DNA from: Vreelandella salicampi
GTDB lineage: Bacteria; Pseudomonadota; Gammaproteobacteria; Pseudomonadales; Halomonadaceae
Length of the DNA stretch: 64,000 nucleotides
Direction: 5' to 3'
NCBI RefSeq assembly: GCF_013415105.1
Contig: NZ_JACCDF010000001.1
Coordinates: 434,001 to 498,000, forward strand
Shown: positions 27,401 through 35,509 of the stretch, piece after piece
Layout of the letters: each line of letters starts with the position of its first letter
Numbering within the stretch: the stretch's first letter is position 1
Program-made: the position numbers and the translations under genes
Notes under the pieces: model-generated
Database searches by the model: none
Seen by the model: the letters and a program-made list of their open reading frames with translations, nothing else
Told to the model about the DNA's origin: nothing

Positions 27401-28115
27401 CGGCCCCGGCACCTTCCTGCACGGGCTACTGGAATGGGCAGGCAGGCAAGGCTTTGACGCCGCCGCCAGCGACGCTGAGAGCCTCGACGATATGCTCTGG
27501 CGGCGGGTGCAGCTGCGCGGCTGGCAGAAGTGGCAGGAACCACTTTCCGGCTGGCTGACCGCGCTGCTGACCACCCCGCTGCCGCTGGCCTCTCAACAAA
27601 GCGTCGCGCTCACCGAGCTTGCCAGCTACCAGGTCGAGCTGGAGTTCTGGCTGGCCGCCAAGCAGGTGAACACTCAGGCCATCGACGCGCTGGTTAGCAA
27701 GCACTTACTGCCGGGGTACGAACGCCCCGCGCTGGATGCCGACACATTGAACGGCATGCTCAAGGGCTTTATCGATTTAGCCTTTGAGCACCAGGGGCGC
27801 TTTTACGTGCTCGACTGGAAATCCAACTACCTGGGACCGGACGACAGCGCCTACGAACCGGACGCCCTGCACCACGCGCTGCTCGCCAAACGCTACGACC
27901 TGCAGGCCGCGCTTTACCTGCTGGCGATGCACCGGCTGCTCAAAGCGCGGCTGCCCCACTACGACCCGCACCAGCACCTGGGCGGCTCGATGACGGTATT
28001 TCTGCGCGGCAGCCGCAGCCCAGGGCGCGGCGTATACACCGAAGCCGCCCCCGTGGCATTGATCGAAGCACTGGATGGCCTGTTTACAGGCACGTCACAG
28101 GAGGCCACCGCATGA
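24450..28115 (+). CDS. recB: Exodeoxyribonuclease V beta subunit
   Basis: A 1221-residue RecB: 3'-5' SF1A helicase and nuclease of RecBCD. Walker A is EASAGTGKTFT near residue 22, the DEFQDTDPIQY motif lies near 400, and RGADIFTYLQARQD and IHKSKGLEYPLVFLP are further helicase motifs. LDWKSNYLG near residue 1125 is part of the C-terminal nuclease site. GGAG seven bases upstream supports ATG 24450 over the GTG just before it. It overlaps recD by ATGA. E. coli RecB has 1180 residues, so the length is normal. Confidence 0.96.
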   Translation: MSQPAPLNPLRLPLHGSRLIEASAGTGKTFTIALLYVRLVLGGQHSDDETAFVRPLTPPEILVVTFTNAATQELRERIRNRLVEAAGVFRADTSDVGADSLLIQLRDQYDPATWPACARRLELAAEWMDEAAVSTIHSWCYRMLREHAFDSGSLFSLDLENDQHELEQEVVRDYWRTFYYPLDAEALGNITRYWASPDALHAQVARLLPESEALGSERPEPADTLSAAEAERRATLSELKAPWPAWLDELGPALEDAAKRKAFKGQSFNARSRTNWLGALREWSESDADRPALTDAAWKRMTPDGMAEIWKDGAPPCPDAWQALAELPAELNALPEPRNDLLIHAVQWCKVRLEREQERRAEMGPNDLLTHLDRALQGPNREALAAQILRQFPVALIDEFQDTDPIQYRIFNAVFEVAKPRRDAAILLIGDPKQAIYAFRGADIFTYLQARQDTAGRHVTLGTNFRSSRAMVEAVNHCFRYADRHSAGAFLFREGDDNPLPFNPVGAKGRDEQLVHQGQPLPAMTLWPLESDEPLSKTAYQTEMAERCASYMTELLEAGQQAESGFQDGDALTPLKPSDMAVLVNGLQEARAIRLALASRGVKSVYLSDHDKVFSSPMAAQVERWLRACAEPLASSRQAEAHLRAALATPVLGLTLADLDHLQQSELAWEERVEQFSHYHRLWQRQGVLPLVRRMMVDFDIPARLLAEFEDGERLLTDLLHLGELLQQASQELDGEHALIRFLYDAIADPDSHGDSHKLRLESDADLVKVVTIHKSKGLEYPLVFLPFIANHRPVKAGDVPLRWHDGEGSLQLSLDADETTLATADRERLGEDLRKLYVALTRARHATWLGLASLKGIEDSAIGHLINGGEAMAPDTLNAKLADLAAGSDIHVDEPPAPTAQRLTPPKDTAALGHARTPLRPAKEHWWIASYSALRLSGTLTAPVTTPLEPTTAQEATAFEVLDEPQDLAQPEAFHLHKFPRGPGPGTFLHGLLEWAGRQGFDAAASDAESLDDMLWRRVQLRGWQKWQEPLSGWLTALLTTPLPLASQQSVALTELASYQVELEFWLAAKQVNTQAIDALVSKHLLPGYERPALDADTLNGMLKGFIDLAFEHQGRFYVLDWKSNYLGPDDSAYEPDALHHALLAKRYDLQAALYLLAMHRLLKARLPHYDPHQHLGGSMTVFLRGSRSPGRGVYTEAAPVALIEALDGLFTGTSQEATA

Positions 28116-30460
28116 GCGGTTCACAACACGACCACCACACGCCCGACCTGTTCGGCGACGCCCCCGAAGCCGACCCGCCAAGCACTCCAGCGCAAGTGAA
28201 CGCTCACCCCGCGCTAAGCAATACAGTCGAGCTGCTGGCACTATGCGAGCGCTGGGTCGCAAGAGGCTGGCTGCGCGACCTGGATCGCGCCCTGGTACGC
28301 TTTTTAGCCACGGAAGCGCCGGACGCCCCGCCGCTGCTGTTGATGGCCGCCGCACTCGCCAGCCACCAGCTCGGCCGCGGCCACGTGTGCCTGGACCTCA
28401 ACGCCACGCTCAACGCCCCGGACTTCGCGCTTTCGCTACCCCCGGAAGGCGACGACCTAACCGACCCACCGCCGCTGCCCAGCGACGTACTGGCCACGCT
28501 CACCCTCGCCGACTGGCAAACCGCGCTCAACCACCCCACGCTGATCAGCCAAGGCCCCGGCAACACCCCCCTGGTACGCAGCGACAGCGAACACACCACC
28601 CGCCTCTACCTGCGCCGCTACTGGCAGTATGAACAAACCCTGCACCAGGAAATCGCCAACCGCCTCTCCCCGAAAGATGGCGATGAGCTCAATAGCACTT
28701 GTAGGAGCCAGACTTGTCGGGCGATAGATTCAGGCACGGAGCCCGCTAGCACTTGTAGGAGCCCGATTCATCGGGCGATGGGTGACGATAGTCACCCTGA
28801 ATTACTCCCCAACGCCCTAAACGTTCTATTTAAAAAAACCACCACCCTCGACTGGCAAAAAACCGCCTGCGCCCTGGCCGCCCGTAACCGCTTCGGGGTC
28901 ATTACCGGCGGCCCCGGCACCGGCAAAACCACCACCGTGGTGCGCCTGCTCGCCCTGCTGCAAACCATGCAGCTGGCCCAATCGCCCACGCAACCGCTGC
29001 GCATTCGCTTGGCCGCGCCCACCGGCAAAGCCGCCGCAAGGCTGAATGAATCCATCGCCGGACAGGTAAGCCTGCTGCCCACCGAAGCACTGGCCGACTT
29101 GTGCGATGACGCCGTCACCGAGCAGCTAAAATCCTCGATTCCCACCGAGGTGACGACACTTCACCGCTTATTAGGCGCACGCCCCGACACCCGCCACTTC
29201 CGCCATAACGCCGCCAACCCGCTGGCGTTAGACGTGCTGGTGATCGACGAAGCCTCGATGGTGGATATCGAAATGATGACCGCCGTGCTCAGCGCCCTGC
29301 CCGCCCAGGCGCAACTGGTGCTGCTGGGCGATAAAGACCAGCTGGCCTCGGTGGAAGCTGGCGCCGTGCTCGGCGACCTGTGCCGCCGCGCCGAGGCCGC
29401 CCACTACACCCCGGAAACCGCCCAGTGGCTGGAAAACGCCACCGGCCAGCCGCTGCCCGAGCACTACCTGGACCCCAACGGCCAGCCGCTCGACCAGGCG
29501 ATTACCATGCTGCGGGTCAGCCACCGCTTCAACGCCGCCAGCGGCATCGGCCAGCTGGCCCAGGCGATCAACCAGCCCAGCCACGCCCAAAGCGAACGGG
29601 AAAAGCACCAGGCGGTGCATGGCGTACTGCACCACGGCTACCCGGATCTGCATCATTTAGTGTTGGGCAATAACGCTGAAAGCAGAGAGGAAGACACCAC
29701 GCTGGATAAGCTGGTAATTCACGGCAGCCCCGATGCGTTTCCGAACGCGGGCGAAGGACGCACCGACCACGAAGGCGCGCCCATCGCCCCGCCCACAGGC
29801 TACCGCCACTACCTGAACACGCTAAAAGCGCAGCGCCCGCAGGGGCTAGCGTTTGAGGAAGATAAAAAGGCGTATAACGACTGGGCCGGCGCAGTGCTCA
29901 GCGCCTACAGCCACTTTCAGCTGCTGTGCGCGCTGCGCAAAGGCCCCTGGGGGGTAGAAGGCCTGAACCTGCGCATCTCCAAAACGCTACGCAGCGAAAA
30001 GCTGCTGTTCGGCAGCGACCACATGCTGGAAAAAGGCTGGTACGAAGGCCGCCCGGTGCTGGTGACCCAAAACGACTACGGCCTGAAACTGATGAACGGC
30101 GATATCGGCATCACTTTGGCGGTACCGGACCCGCGCACGCCGGGTAAATCATTACTGCGCGTCGCCTTCCCCACCAGCGACGAGGAAAAACCCATCAACT
30201 GGGTGCTGCCTTCCCGCCTGCACGCGGTAGAAACCGTGTTCGCGATGACGGTACATAAATCCCAGGGTTCGGAGTTCTTGCACACCGCCCTGCTGCTACC
30301 GCCCACACCCAACCCCATCCTCACCCGCGAGCTGGTTTACACAGGCATAACCCGCGCTCGCGAATGGCTCACTGTGGTGGAAGCCAAACGCGGGATATTG
30401 AATGATGCGGTGACTAGGGAGGTTATGAGAGTTAGTGGGGTGGTAGAAAGGGACAGTTGA
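28112..30460 (+). CDS. recD: Exodeoxyribonuclease V alpha subunit, with REP-encoded insert
   Basis: A 782-residue RecD, the 5'-3' SF1B helicase of RecBCD. The N-terminal domain (to about residue 185) is followed by Walker A GGPGTGKTTT at 266-275, VIDEASMVDIEMM, LGDKDQLASVEAGAVLGD and, late, VHKSQGSEF and YTGITRAREWL. It is much longer than E. coli RecD (608). One cause is residues about 194-223, encoded by two copies of an extragenic palindrome inside the linker before the motor domain. A second insert around residues 500-590 also adds length. The last eleven codons are GC-poor, at the border of the AT-rich island. Confidence 0.94.
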   Translation: MSGSQHDHHTPDLFGDAPEADPPSTPAQVNAHPALSNTVELLALCERWVARGWLRDLDRALVRFLATEAPDAPPLLLMAAALASHQLGRGHVCLDLNATLNAPDFALSLPPEGDDLTDPPPLPSDVLATLTLADWQTALNHPTLISQGPGNTPLVRSDSEHTTRLYLRRYWQYEQTLHQEIANRLSPKDGDELNSTCRSQTCRAIDSGTEPASTCRSPIHRAMGDDSHPELLPNALNVLFKKTTTLDWQKTACALAARNRFGVITGGPGTGKTTTVVRLLALLQTMQLAQSPTQPLRIRLAAPTGKAAARLNESIAGQVSLLPTEALADLCDDAVTEQLKSSIPTEVTTLHRLLGARPDTRHFRHNAANPLALDVLVIDEASMVDIEMMTAVLSALPAQAQLVLLGDKDQLASVEAGAVLGDLCRRAEAAHYTPETAQWLENATGQPLPEHYLDPNGQPLDQAITMLRVSHRFNAASGIGQLAQAINQPSHAQSEREKHQAVHGVLHHGYPDLHHLVLGNNAESREEDTTLDKLVIHGSPDAFPNAGEGRTDHEGAPIAPPTGYRHYLNTLKAQRPQGLAFEEDKKAYNDWAGAVLSAYSHFQLLCALRKGPWGVEGLNLRISKTLRSEKLLFGSDHMLEKGWYEGRPVLVTQNDYGLKLMNGDIGITLAVPDPRTPGKSLLRVAFPTSDEEKPINWVLPSRLHAVETVFAMTVHKSQGSEFLHTALLLPPTPNPILTRELVYTGITRAREWLTVVEAKRGILNDAVTREVMRVSGVVERDS
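28693..28779. repeat. REP doublet inside the recD reading frame
   Basis: Two 33-base copies start at 28693 and 28747. Both begin TAGCACTTGTAGGAGCC and end TCGGGCGAT; the second can fold as GCCCGA-TTCA-TCGGGC. The spacing of 54 bases (18 codons) keeps frame. They encode STCRSQTCRAID and STCRSPIHRAMG, cysteine-containing stretches unlike the rest of RecD. TGTAGGAGC...GGGCGA repeats are normally extragenic in pseudomonads and relatives, so a copy pair translated within a gene is unusual. Confidence 0.85.
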
Positions 30461-30615
30461 CTTTTGCGTAGAGCTATTAAATTACAAGCGACAAATTCAA
30501 TGCGTTTATTAAGTATCTTAACAAGATAGATACAGCACAAATTATTTTGAAGCCTATGATTTTAAAAAACATCCATTAAAAATTTATGAATAGACATCTT
30601 TGTAAAAACACTTCT

Positions 30616-31635
30616 CTAATTATCGCAAGACACAGCCAAATCTAAAACACCAGCTGAGAAAACATCACCATCAAGACATAGTTCATAAATAATATTTTTT
30701 TCTTTATTTGTAAGTATTTTTTCGACCACAGGCTTGAATTTACTATGACTAATTTCATTATTCTCATAATCATAATCGGCTAATGTTGCTGCAATAAGGT
30801 CAGGGATTCTATTGTAGGAATCATACCAGACTTTCCCTTCTCTTTCAGGCAGACCAAATACGAACTTCTCTTTATAACCTTCACATTTATTAAATGATAA
30901 GTTATGATATAGGTTATGTGCCATATCAAATATTATAGGCTTACTGAGTTTAGCAGCTTTATAGCTTAATAGAGCATCTCTATCAGAGAACCAACCAATA
31001 ACTTCAATTTCTATCTCATTACATATCTGAAATATTAAGTAAGCAATCAATGATGAAACTATCTCAATATCACGGATATATTTAAGATTCGCTCTAGGCT
31101 TACATACTTCAGAAAGCATTAGCTCATAATTTTTTAATAAGGTTAAATATTCTTTATTATCCGCATCATTTGAGATCCATACTTTTATTTGGTTGATAGC
31201 CATTTTATATCTTGTTATAAGCATCTCTTTCTCATTCAGTGGGTCTAGCCTTCTCTTTTTAGAAATAATAAAAGATATATTTATTATCTCACTGTTATTT
31301 ATAAATTCAATAAATTCTTTTTTTACCCTCTTAAGTTTTTTAACATCTTTAAACGATAACTTATCAATACTCTTTCCCAATGTAAAAAAATCTTCCGTGT
31401 AGGGTAGGATTGAAAATGTAACAACGTCATTAGGTTTATTTTTATCATCAAGAACGTAATCACTAAATACCATCCACTTATTTATGTTACGATTTTTTTC
31501 AAAAAAACTCTTAAATCTAGCGTTATTTGATTTTACAAATGTATTATTAAATACTAAAAGAAAGTTATGTAAAACAAAACCTCTTTCTACATCGGCATGT
31601 TCGAGAAAGTTCACCCCTAAATTATTTAAATCCAA
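30616..31635 (-). CDS. Hypothetical protein of the AT-rich island
   Basis: A 339-residue protein of unknown family with strongly AT-biased codons, unlike genes to its left. It uses a TTG start behind GGGGTGG; an in-frame TAA just upstream excludes a longer form. There is no signal peptide or membrane segment, and it is rich in Lys, Asn and Ile. The middle (VIGWFSDRDALLSYKAAKLS) and the late RIPDLIAATLADYD recall RNase H-like DUF3800 proteins, where aspartates near the end are catalytic. This is a weak impression, not an assignment. It follows the PHP-ATPase gene on the same strand, 268 bases downstream, and is probably part of the same cassette. Confidence 0.7.
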   Translation of the reverse strand: MDLNNLGVNFLEHADVERGFVLHNFLLVFNNTFVKSNNARFKSFFEKNRNINKWMVFSDYVLDDKNKPNDVVTFSILPYTEDFFTLGKSIDKLSFKDVKKLKRVKKEFIEFINNSEIINISFIISKKRRLDPLNEKEMLITRYKMAINQIKVWISNDADNKEYLTLLKNYELMLSEVCKPRANLKYIRDIEIVSSLIAYLIFQICNEIEIEVIGWFSDRDALLSYKAAKLSKPIIFDMAHNLYHNLSFNKCEGYKEKFVFGLPEREGKVWYDSYNRIPDLIAATLADYDYENNEISHSKFKPVVEKILTNKEKNIIYELCLDGDVFSAGVLDLAVSCDN

Positions 31636-31726
31636 GCTACCACCCCGTTAAAAATCAATCTTGAAACACAAAAATATAACATATGAAGTATTTCCACCTA
31701 ACTAAAATATTTCATGTGCACGACAC

Positions 31727-31750
31727 GTACAGGTACAGGTACAGGTACAA
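31727..31750. repeat. Hexanucleotide tandem repeat, four units
   Basis: GTACAG occurs three times in a row, followed by GTACAA. It lies between the 42-codon ORF and the 339-aa gene, in the likely promoter or leader region of the latter. Such arrays can vary in length by slippage; with a six-base unit outside any gene, an effect on promoter spacing is conceivable. Confidence 0.75.
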
Positions 31751-31791
31751 TTACAAAAATAGCATTCCATAAACAACCGAGATCAACGCTC

Positions 31792-31920
31792 TTATCTCCC
31801 AAAATGCCACTTATCTTCAAAGCATCCATATTTACACTCAGAAATAGTTTCCACAAAACCACCTTGAAATCTCAATTTATCGGCGTATTTTGAAAAATTC
31901 CTATCATTTTTTAAAACCAT
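31792..31920 (-). CDS. Possible 42-residue small protein coupled to the PHP-ATPase gene
   Basis: The ATG at 31920 opens a 42-codon frame beginning MVLKNDRNFSKYADKLRF and ending KWHFGR. It overlaps the last 17 bases of the PHP-ATPase gene and has a GAGAG-like ribosome site inside that gene. It contains a C-x3-C pair (CKYGC) and aromatic residues. Overlap and orientation favour translational coupling, but chance open frames of this size are common in AT-rich DNA. It could also be read as a +1 frameshift extension of the ATPase across the A6 run at its stop codon. Confidence 0.35.
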   Translation of the reverse strand: MVLKNDRNFSKYADKLRFQGGFVETISECKYGCFEDKWHFGR

Positions 31921-34804
31921 ATTTTAACTCTCTTTCTTTAAAAGCAGTTACACCGCCTTCCAGTATCTCACAGACATGTTGACGAATTCCCTTCTTTTTG
32001 AGTGCCCTTGATTCATTTTGATCTTCAAATGAACACTCCAAACTACCGCTACAATACTCAAATTTAAAAAATTCATTCTCAATATTGGCTTGTTGTCCAG
32101 CTTGATTTGCGACAATCACACATTCTGAGTCAGCAGCAACTACAAGATTGGCATTATGAGTAACCATTATGATTTGTCTTTTTTTCTTTCTTAACTTAAT
32201 AAACTCATTAAGCTGGTCATATATAGTTCTATTATCAAGATTATCTTCTGGCTGATCTATCAGTATAGGATGCTCAGAGTTACTCAAATAAATAATTAAA
32301 TTAAGTAGCACCAACCCTCTTTTCCCGGGTGACATTTTTACTATATCATCACCTTTATAATGGACAACAAAACTTATATAGAAACAGTCGCTATATAGAC
32401 GTTTAATCAAATCAATATCTGTTACACCCTTGCGAAGAGTTGGTATATCTCTATTTCTTTCTATATTTTCTTGAACGATAAAAATATTTTCAGAATGAAC
32501 ATCAATATCAAAACAATAATAACCACTGGTATCTATAAGAGATCCCAGCAGCGCCTGCATATTCCCTCTCCTGTCAAAAGAAGAAACAAACTCTCCGAAC
32601 CTCTCTTCATTAAAACTTATTTCAGCTGAAATTTTTAAATCTTCTTCAGGTTGGTATTCGGGCTTTAAAATCTCTTCCGCGTATTCCTTATAGCAATTTA
32701 TAAGCATGCGATACAATTTCTTTATTTCTTCTTTACATTCTATCCCACTCTCTCTAATTGCTATTTTTTTCTTTTCAATATCATCGATATTCTTAAGCTT
32801 ATGCTCTTCCTTTTTCAATTGATCCGAAGAAGTGTTTAGAGCTTCTTTATCTGTAAACTTCCTCACAATAGGCTTTAAATCCTCTTCAATAGAGAGCATT
32901 TTATTTTTAATTTTTTCTATTTCAACAGGAATACCTTTTGATCGCTTTTTAACATGAAAATCAAATTTATCAATAGAACTCTTAAGCTCATCTTCTAAAA
33001 ACATTAACAGAGATTTCAAATAAGTAGAATTATTCGGCATGTCTACATCAGAAATAATTTTTTCGCAAAAATCAGAAATCAAGTTAATATGATTTGATTT
33101 TGAAGATTTTGTTACCTGACTACTGCAAAAATCAAGCTTCTCCAAAACAGCTAACCGATTTTCAAGAGATTTTTTTCTGGAGGTCAGCATTTTATAAGCT
33201 GTTTCTTCTTCCAAAGTAAATCCCGATCTTTTTCTTAAGCTTTCAATCTTATCTTTAAGGTTCTTAACTTCACCAGACACAGCTGCCTTAGTTCCATAAG
33301 CTTCTGAATCCTTTGTTAATCTGGCATAATTTTCACGCAACTCAAAAAGCTTATCAATTCTTGAAGTCAACTCTTTGTTTATTTCAGCTATCTTCCTCTC
33401 TTGATTTATACTAAATGTTTTAAAGTTTTGACTTTGGTTTAAAATATCTTTTACAAGATTATTAAGCTGGCCTTTACCATCCTCCTCTGCAAGGTGATTT
33501 ATATAAAGCTGAGGTATATAAGTAATGGGCTTAGCATCATCTTTTTCACTAAGTTTACTTATTTCGCCATTACCCCATTCAACTTCAAAATCAATGCCAG
33601 ATAAGTCACTGTATGAAGATGCCTTTGATAGATTTATTTTTTGATCAACCTCTTCTTTATTAATAGCTTTGGCAATATGATAAAGGAGAAGCGACTTACC
33701 AGACGACTTTCCTCCAATTATTGTATTTAAATCTGGGTTTATGGGCTGCCAACTTTCACTAAATAAGCCTCTTTTCTGCTCATCTAAATACCTGACTCGA
33801 CTAATAACTTGATAACCACTTTTTTGTTGTGGACTTAATTCTTGGATAGCCACACGAGAACTAGGTTCATACAAAACCGATTTTAAGCCTTCAAAGGTTG
33901 CATCTGCTTTAATCCAAGTGATTCTATTTTCATCTGGCTTGAATAGATTTTCGTTATTATGAGCATCTGATCCCCATACGCATGGTTTAATCGGCCCAAA
34001 TTCTTTTTCGTGTGCTTCTTTATCAGCTCCTCCAAGAAGGAATTTACGTGTATTATGGTTTGATGAAAATATAAAATGTGCTTGCTTTATAAGATTTTTT
34101 CTTATGCTATGTCCTTGTGAATTCCAATTAACCTCGCTTAAATCTTCATCACATGGTAAACCTACTAAATAATTGCCTCGAAAGTTTGAATTATCATTAA
34201 GGATAGATATTAAATCATCTTCGTCTACAGAAGCATTTAGCATTCCTACATACAGCGCGTTACCACTCTTGGAAAATGGGGGGTGCTCTTCAATCAGCCT
34301 ACGTCCTAATTCTTCCAAATTAGATTTCGTAAGCGGTCTTTTTTCTACGGTGGCCCCAGAGGCAGCATTAAAATTAAATTTTATTTGAGATATAAAATCA
34401 CTTTCCATTTTTTCAATAGATACTTCATCAGATAACAAAATATGATAATTAACTTTTCTATTCCAAGTTAAACCCTTCTCTTTACTAATAATTAATTTTT
34501 CAATTCTAAACTCAATATTTGGAAAAACTCTTATTTCTTTTATCTTCCTAATTTCATCTTCATCAAACAGGGCCTGTAATTTACCTATGTTATCTAAATA
34601 CTCTCTTTTAAGTATTTTATATCCCTCAGGTAAATAATAATCAGTAATGCCTATTACGCTAATATCGTTTTCTATTGCTTTTTTAAAAAGCGTTTTTACG
34701 TAAGAGTCCCAATCACTCCCGAATCCATTGTTCAATACTGAAAGAGGAGTATGTACGTGTAGATCCCACTTTCTCCACTCGGAACCTCTAGGATAAAAAG
34801 CCAT
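31904..34804 (-). CDS. PHP phosphoesterase fused to SMC-like ATPase (TrlF-type defence protein)
   Basis: A 966-residue protein. An N-terminal PHP domain (about residues 12-310) has metal-binding motifs DLHVHTP, GITDYY, FPNIEF and CVWGSDAH. An SMC/ABC-type ATPase follows, split by coiled coil (about 440-720): Walker A IIGGKSSGKS near 363-373, then signature-like SPGKRGLVLL, Walker B ILIDQPEDNLD and H-loop MVTHN near the C-terminus. This is the TrlF-family layout; such PHP or nuclease plus SMC-ATPase proteins are found in phage-defence loci. ATG 34804 with GAGG is preferred over GTG 34810. The gene is strongly AT-rich, foreign to its surroundings, and lies beside recBCD. Confidence 0.88.
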   Translation of the reverse strand: MAFYPRGSEWRKWDLHVHTPLSVLNNGFGSDWDSYVKTLFKKAIENDISVIGITDYYLPEGYKILKREYLDNIGKLQALFDEDEIRKIKEIRVFPNIEFRIEKLIISKEKGLTWNRKVNYHILLSDEVSIEKMESDFISQIKFNFNAASGATVEKRPLTKSNLEELGRRLIEEHPPFSKSGNALYVGMLNASVDEDDLISILNDNSNFRGNYLVGLPCDEDLSEVNWNSQGHSIRKNLIKQAHFIFSSNHNTRKFLLGGADKEAHEKEFGPIKPCVWGSDAHNNENLFKPDENRITWIKADATFEGLKSVLYEPSSRVAIQELSPQQKSGYQVISRVRYLDEQKRGLFSESWQPINPDLNTIIGGKSSGKSLLLYHIAKAINKEEVDQKINLSKASSYSDLSGIDFEVEWGNGEISKLSEKDDAKPITYIPQLYINHLAEEDGKGQLNNLVKDILNQSQNFKTFSINQERKIAEINKELTSRIDKLFELRENYARLTKDSEAYGTKAAVSGEVKNLKDKIESLRKRSGFTLEEETAYKMLTSRKKSLENRLAVLEKLDFCSSQVTKSSKSNHINLISDFCEKIISDVDMPNNSTYLKSLLMFLEDELKSSIDKFDFHVKKRSKGIPVEIEKIKNKMLSIEEDLKPIVRKFTDKEALNTSSDQLKKEEHKLKNIDDIEKKKIAIRESGIECKEEIKKLYRMLINCYKEYAEEILKPEYQPEEDLKISAEISFNEERFGEFVSSFDRRGNMQALLGSLIDTSGYYCFDIDVHSENIFIVQENIERNRDIPTLRKGVTDIDLIKRLYSDCFYISFVVHYKGDDIVKMSPGKRGLVLLNLIIYLSNSEHPILIDQPEDNLDNRTIYDQLNEFIKLRKKKRQIIMVTHNANLVVAADSECVIVANQAGQQANIENEFFKFEYCSGSLECSFEDQNESRALKKKGIRQHVCEILEGGVTAFKERELKYGFKK

Positions 34805-34850
34805 AACCACCTCATTAAATTAATTTCATTTCATTTTAATTTTGAAACTT

Positions 34851-35156
34851 TCAACCTGGTATTTCCCTGCCCAATGTTACATGCGATCTGTCATTCAGCC
34901 ATTCATATTCTAATATCATCCTAAACATTACCCAGCAAAAACACATAGTATAATCCTTAAAAGGAAAATAGATTGCAGTATCTGTAACAGTGAGTAAATC
35001 CATCCGCACGTCTTCGCGTGGGAAGTAGTGGCGTGGCGGGCAGCCGGTTTCGCGGAGTTCGAGGGCTTGAGTGGAGTCGGCGATTAGCTTGCCATCCACA
35101 TGCACCTGCACGCGCTGGTTAACGGGATGAAGCTCGATGCGAGGTGCCTGTGGCAT
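34851..35156 (-). pseudogene. DUF427-family protein with damaged C-terminus
   Basis: A 101-residue frame. Residues 1-65 (IELHPVNQRVQVHVDGKLIADS, then GCPPRHYFPREDVRMDLL) are a good DUF427 N-terminal half in normal GC-rich codons. From about residue 66 (base 34960 downward) composition drops sharply to AT-rich, and the expected continuation after PFK (a tyrosine/tryptophan-rich core) is not recognisable. Only YEWLNDRSHV faintly recalls the family end. I read it as a gene cut or overwritten at the edge of the AT-rich island, though a short protein may still be made. Confidence 0.65.
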
Positions 35157-35326
35157 TCGGTTGTTCCCTGCGGCGTTTTTTCGCTCTAGTAAAATCAGCC
35201 TAGCAGTTGGCTCCCTTGAATCCTACGCTTACCTCATCAAACTTTAGGATACGGGCATGACGTGGGTCATATTGATGCCATTGCTACCGCTATACCAATG
35301 CCTTTGGCTGAAGTAATAAATGCTTG

Positions 35327-35503
35327 GGCTTTGAGAAAGGACGTTTGGAAGGGCTTCAGGAAGGCGAGCAGCGCGCTTTGGAAGGCAAACGCTACGCGGC
35401 CCGTAAGCTGATCGCTCGCACCGAAATGGATGATCAGATGATTGCGGACATCGAAGAGCTGCCCGTCGATGAGGTGGAGAAGTGACGGGCAGAGACTCGG
35501 CAT
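35327..35503 (+). pseudogene. C-terminal remnant of an Rpn-family nuclease/transposase gene
   Basis: From 35327 the plus strand reads GFEKGRLEGLQEGEQRALEG, then KRYAARKLIARTEMDDQMIADIEELPVDEVEK and a TGA at 35483. Past it, RAETRH and TAA complete the match to the 3' end of the related frame at 41611-41988. The TGA replaces a leucine codon. Weak likeness reaches back to about 35298. The remaining 353-base gap before mmuM shows no other gene. The Rpn/YhgA family (PD-(D/E)XK) promotes RecA-independent recombination; only its tail remains here. Confidence 0.8.
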
Positions 35504-35509
35504 TAAAGC

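Noticed and set aside
28693..28779. The recD insert as an intein or intron
   Set aside because: It is far too short, has no splice motifs, and consists of two REP-like units that keep frame.
31904..31920. Truncation of the PHP-ATPase by a frameshift in its terminal A6 run
   Set aside because: The protein ends in a basic, tyrosine-containing tail (FKERELKYGFKK) that looks like a natural family end and all ATPase motifs are complete, so truncation is less likely than a separate small ORF or chance.
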